Under the pieces are notes generated by a model. It worked only from the letters and a program-made list of their open reading frames with translations, searched no databases and was not told the DNA's origin. Below, one piece after another: positions 33,639 through 34,105 of a stretch of DNA of 34,105 nucleotides. Source of the stretch: Oscillospiraceae bacterium (GTDB taxonomy: Bacteria > Bacillota > Clostridia > Oscillospirales > Ruminococcaceae); contig JAFQIY010000036.1 of the NCBI GenBank assembly GCA_017415165.1, forward strand, positions 1-34,105, written 5' to 3'. The translations under genes and the position numbers were made by a program. The stretch's first letter is position 1. Each line of letters opens with the position of its first letter.

Positions 33639-33667
33639 ATGATAGCACAAACAGCAGTAGATGTCAA
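33639..33667 (-). promoter_or_regulatory. Promoter of the sensor-EAL gene
   Basis: TTGACA (33662-33667), a 17-bp spacer and TATCAT (33639-33644) on the minus strand. Start is expected near 33631, giving a leader of about 34 nt. Confidence 0.75.
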
Positions 33668-33739
33668 CAAAAATATCAATTAAAATGATAATCTTAACTG
33701 CAATAATTGCAGAAATTATAATTAGCGCACGATATGTTG

Positions 33740-34105
33740 CAGAGTTAGCGAAGCGACAACGGGTTTCCAAAGGGTGTGCGCACCCTTTGGCAGGGTTCTT
33801 AGGGACGGAGTCCCTGAGTCGCCGCTCGCAAGCGGCGAAATCCTACTTGGCACCGCAGTGCCGCCTTAGAAGCGCATCTAAAGGGTGAATTTCGCAACCG
33901 TGTTGCGAAAGAGGGATTTTCTGCAAGAGAGAAAATCCCTAACAGTGGCGAAGCCACTGCCATTCTTTAGCGTTCAAAGAAACTTTAACACTATACGAAA
34001 GCAACGGCTTGCGCCGTTGTTGGAGAGACTCTCTCTTGCAGAGTCTCTCCCTTTTGAAGCTGCCGCTTCAAAATTCCCTCTCCAGAGCGCTTCTAAGGCG
34101 GCGCC
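33740..34105. repeat. Large hairpin-mosaic repeat at the window end
   Basis: Over 360 bp without a credible gene, made of at least nine short perfect hairpins in series: CCAAAGGGTG/CACCCTTTGG (33767-33790), AGGGAC/GTCCCT-type, TCGCCGCT/AGCGGCGA, GGCAC/GTGCC, TTTCGCAA/TTGCGAAA, AGGGATTTTCT/AGAAAATCCCT, CAGTGGC/GCCACTG, CAACGGC/GCCGTTG, GAGAGACTCT/AGAGTCTCTC and TTGAAGC/GCTTCAA. A 16-bp sequence at 33860-33875 returns inverted at 34087-34102, enclosing most of the block. It continues past the window. Confidence 0.7.

Noticed and set aside
33661-33888. Possible second small hydrophobic peptide (opening MSTKISIKMIILTAIIAEII)
   Set aside because: There is no ribosome site before the ATG, and the frame runs into hairpin repeats that give a meaningless C-terminus. 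Unlike 14624-14713 it lacks a promoter and terminator.
33740-34105. CRISPR array as an explanation for the repeated units
   Set aside because: Units differ in sequence and spacing, there are no constant repeats with unique spacers, and no cas genes are nearby.

Overview
The window looks like chromosome from an anaerobic, gut- or rumen-type member of the Clostridia, most likely Ruminococcus or a close Oscillospiraceae relative. The grounds are family-level: HrcA/CIRCE heat-shock control, RNase Y, a T-box in front of thrS, multi-gene sugar ABC import without an ATPase gene, an NPxTG-type cell-wall anchor, and a Hol-Tox-type small toxin. No tRNA, rRNA, phage, transposase or CRISPR array was seen. 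Species is not determined.

Positions 1-12,300 (minus strand) hold one apparent operon of about 12 kb. In transcription order it encodes a large lipoprotein solute-binding protein with two N-terminal carbohydrate-binding-like modules, a MalF/MalG-type permease pair, a membrane-anchored NHL/TPR protein, a YIP1-family membrane protein, a DUF5696 secreted protein, and a second MalF/MalG-type permease pair. A consensus promoter lies about 260 bp upstream of the first gene, a tandem operator-like palindrome sits in the leader, and a strong terminator closes the unit. The genes probably form a glycan capture and uptake system that borrows a shared ATPase.

Positions 12,350-14,300 carry a monocistronic cell-wall-anchored surface protein with its own promoter and tandem terminators. 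Positions 14,540-14,860 hold a compact type I toxin-antitoxin-like module: a 29-aa membrane peptide and a convergent small RNA, each with a perfect consensus promoter, sharing one bidirectional terminator and carrying the same 5' sequence. Positions 14,880-18,060 (minus) are a T-box leader, a small membrane protein and thrS. Positions 18,120-21,700 (plus) are a structured leader or ncRNA candidate, rny (RNase Y) and an O-antigen-ligase-like membrane protein. A DEAD-box helicase (minus) follows.

sbcD (plus) is bracketed by two copies of a palindromic repeat that form a 119-bp perfect inverted repeat. Next comes the heat-shock cluster hrcA-grpE-dnaK-(unknown 126-aa gene)-dnaJ under a CIRCE operator. 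The last gene (minus) is a 900-aa cytoplasmic fusion of a LacI-type sugar-binding domain, a degenerate GGDEF and an intact-looking EAL domain.

Many intergenic gaps are filled with mosaics of short perfect hairpins, and a second family of about 125-bp palindromic MITE-like elements occurs as three full copies and one partial copy.
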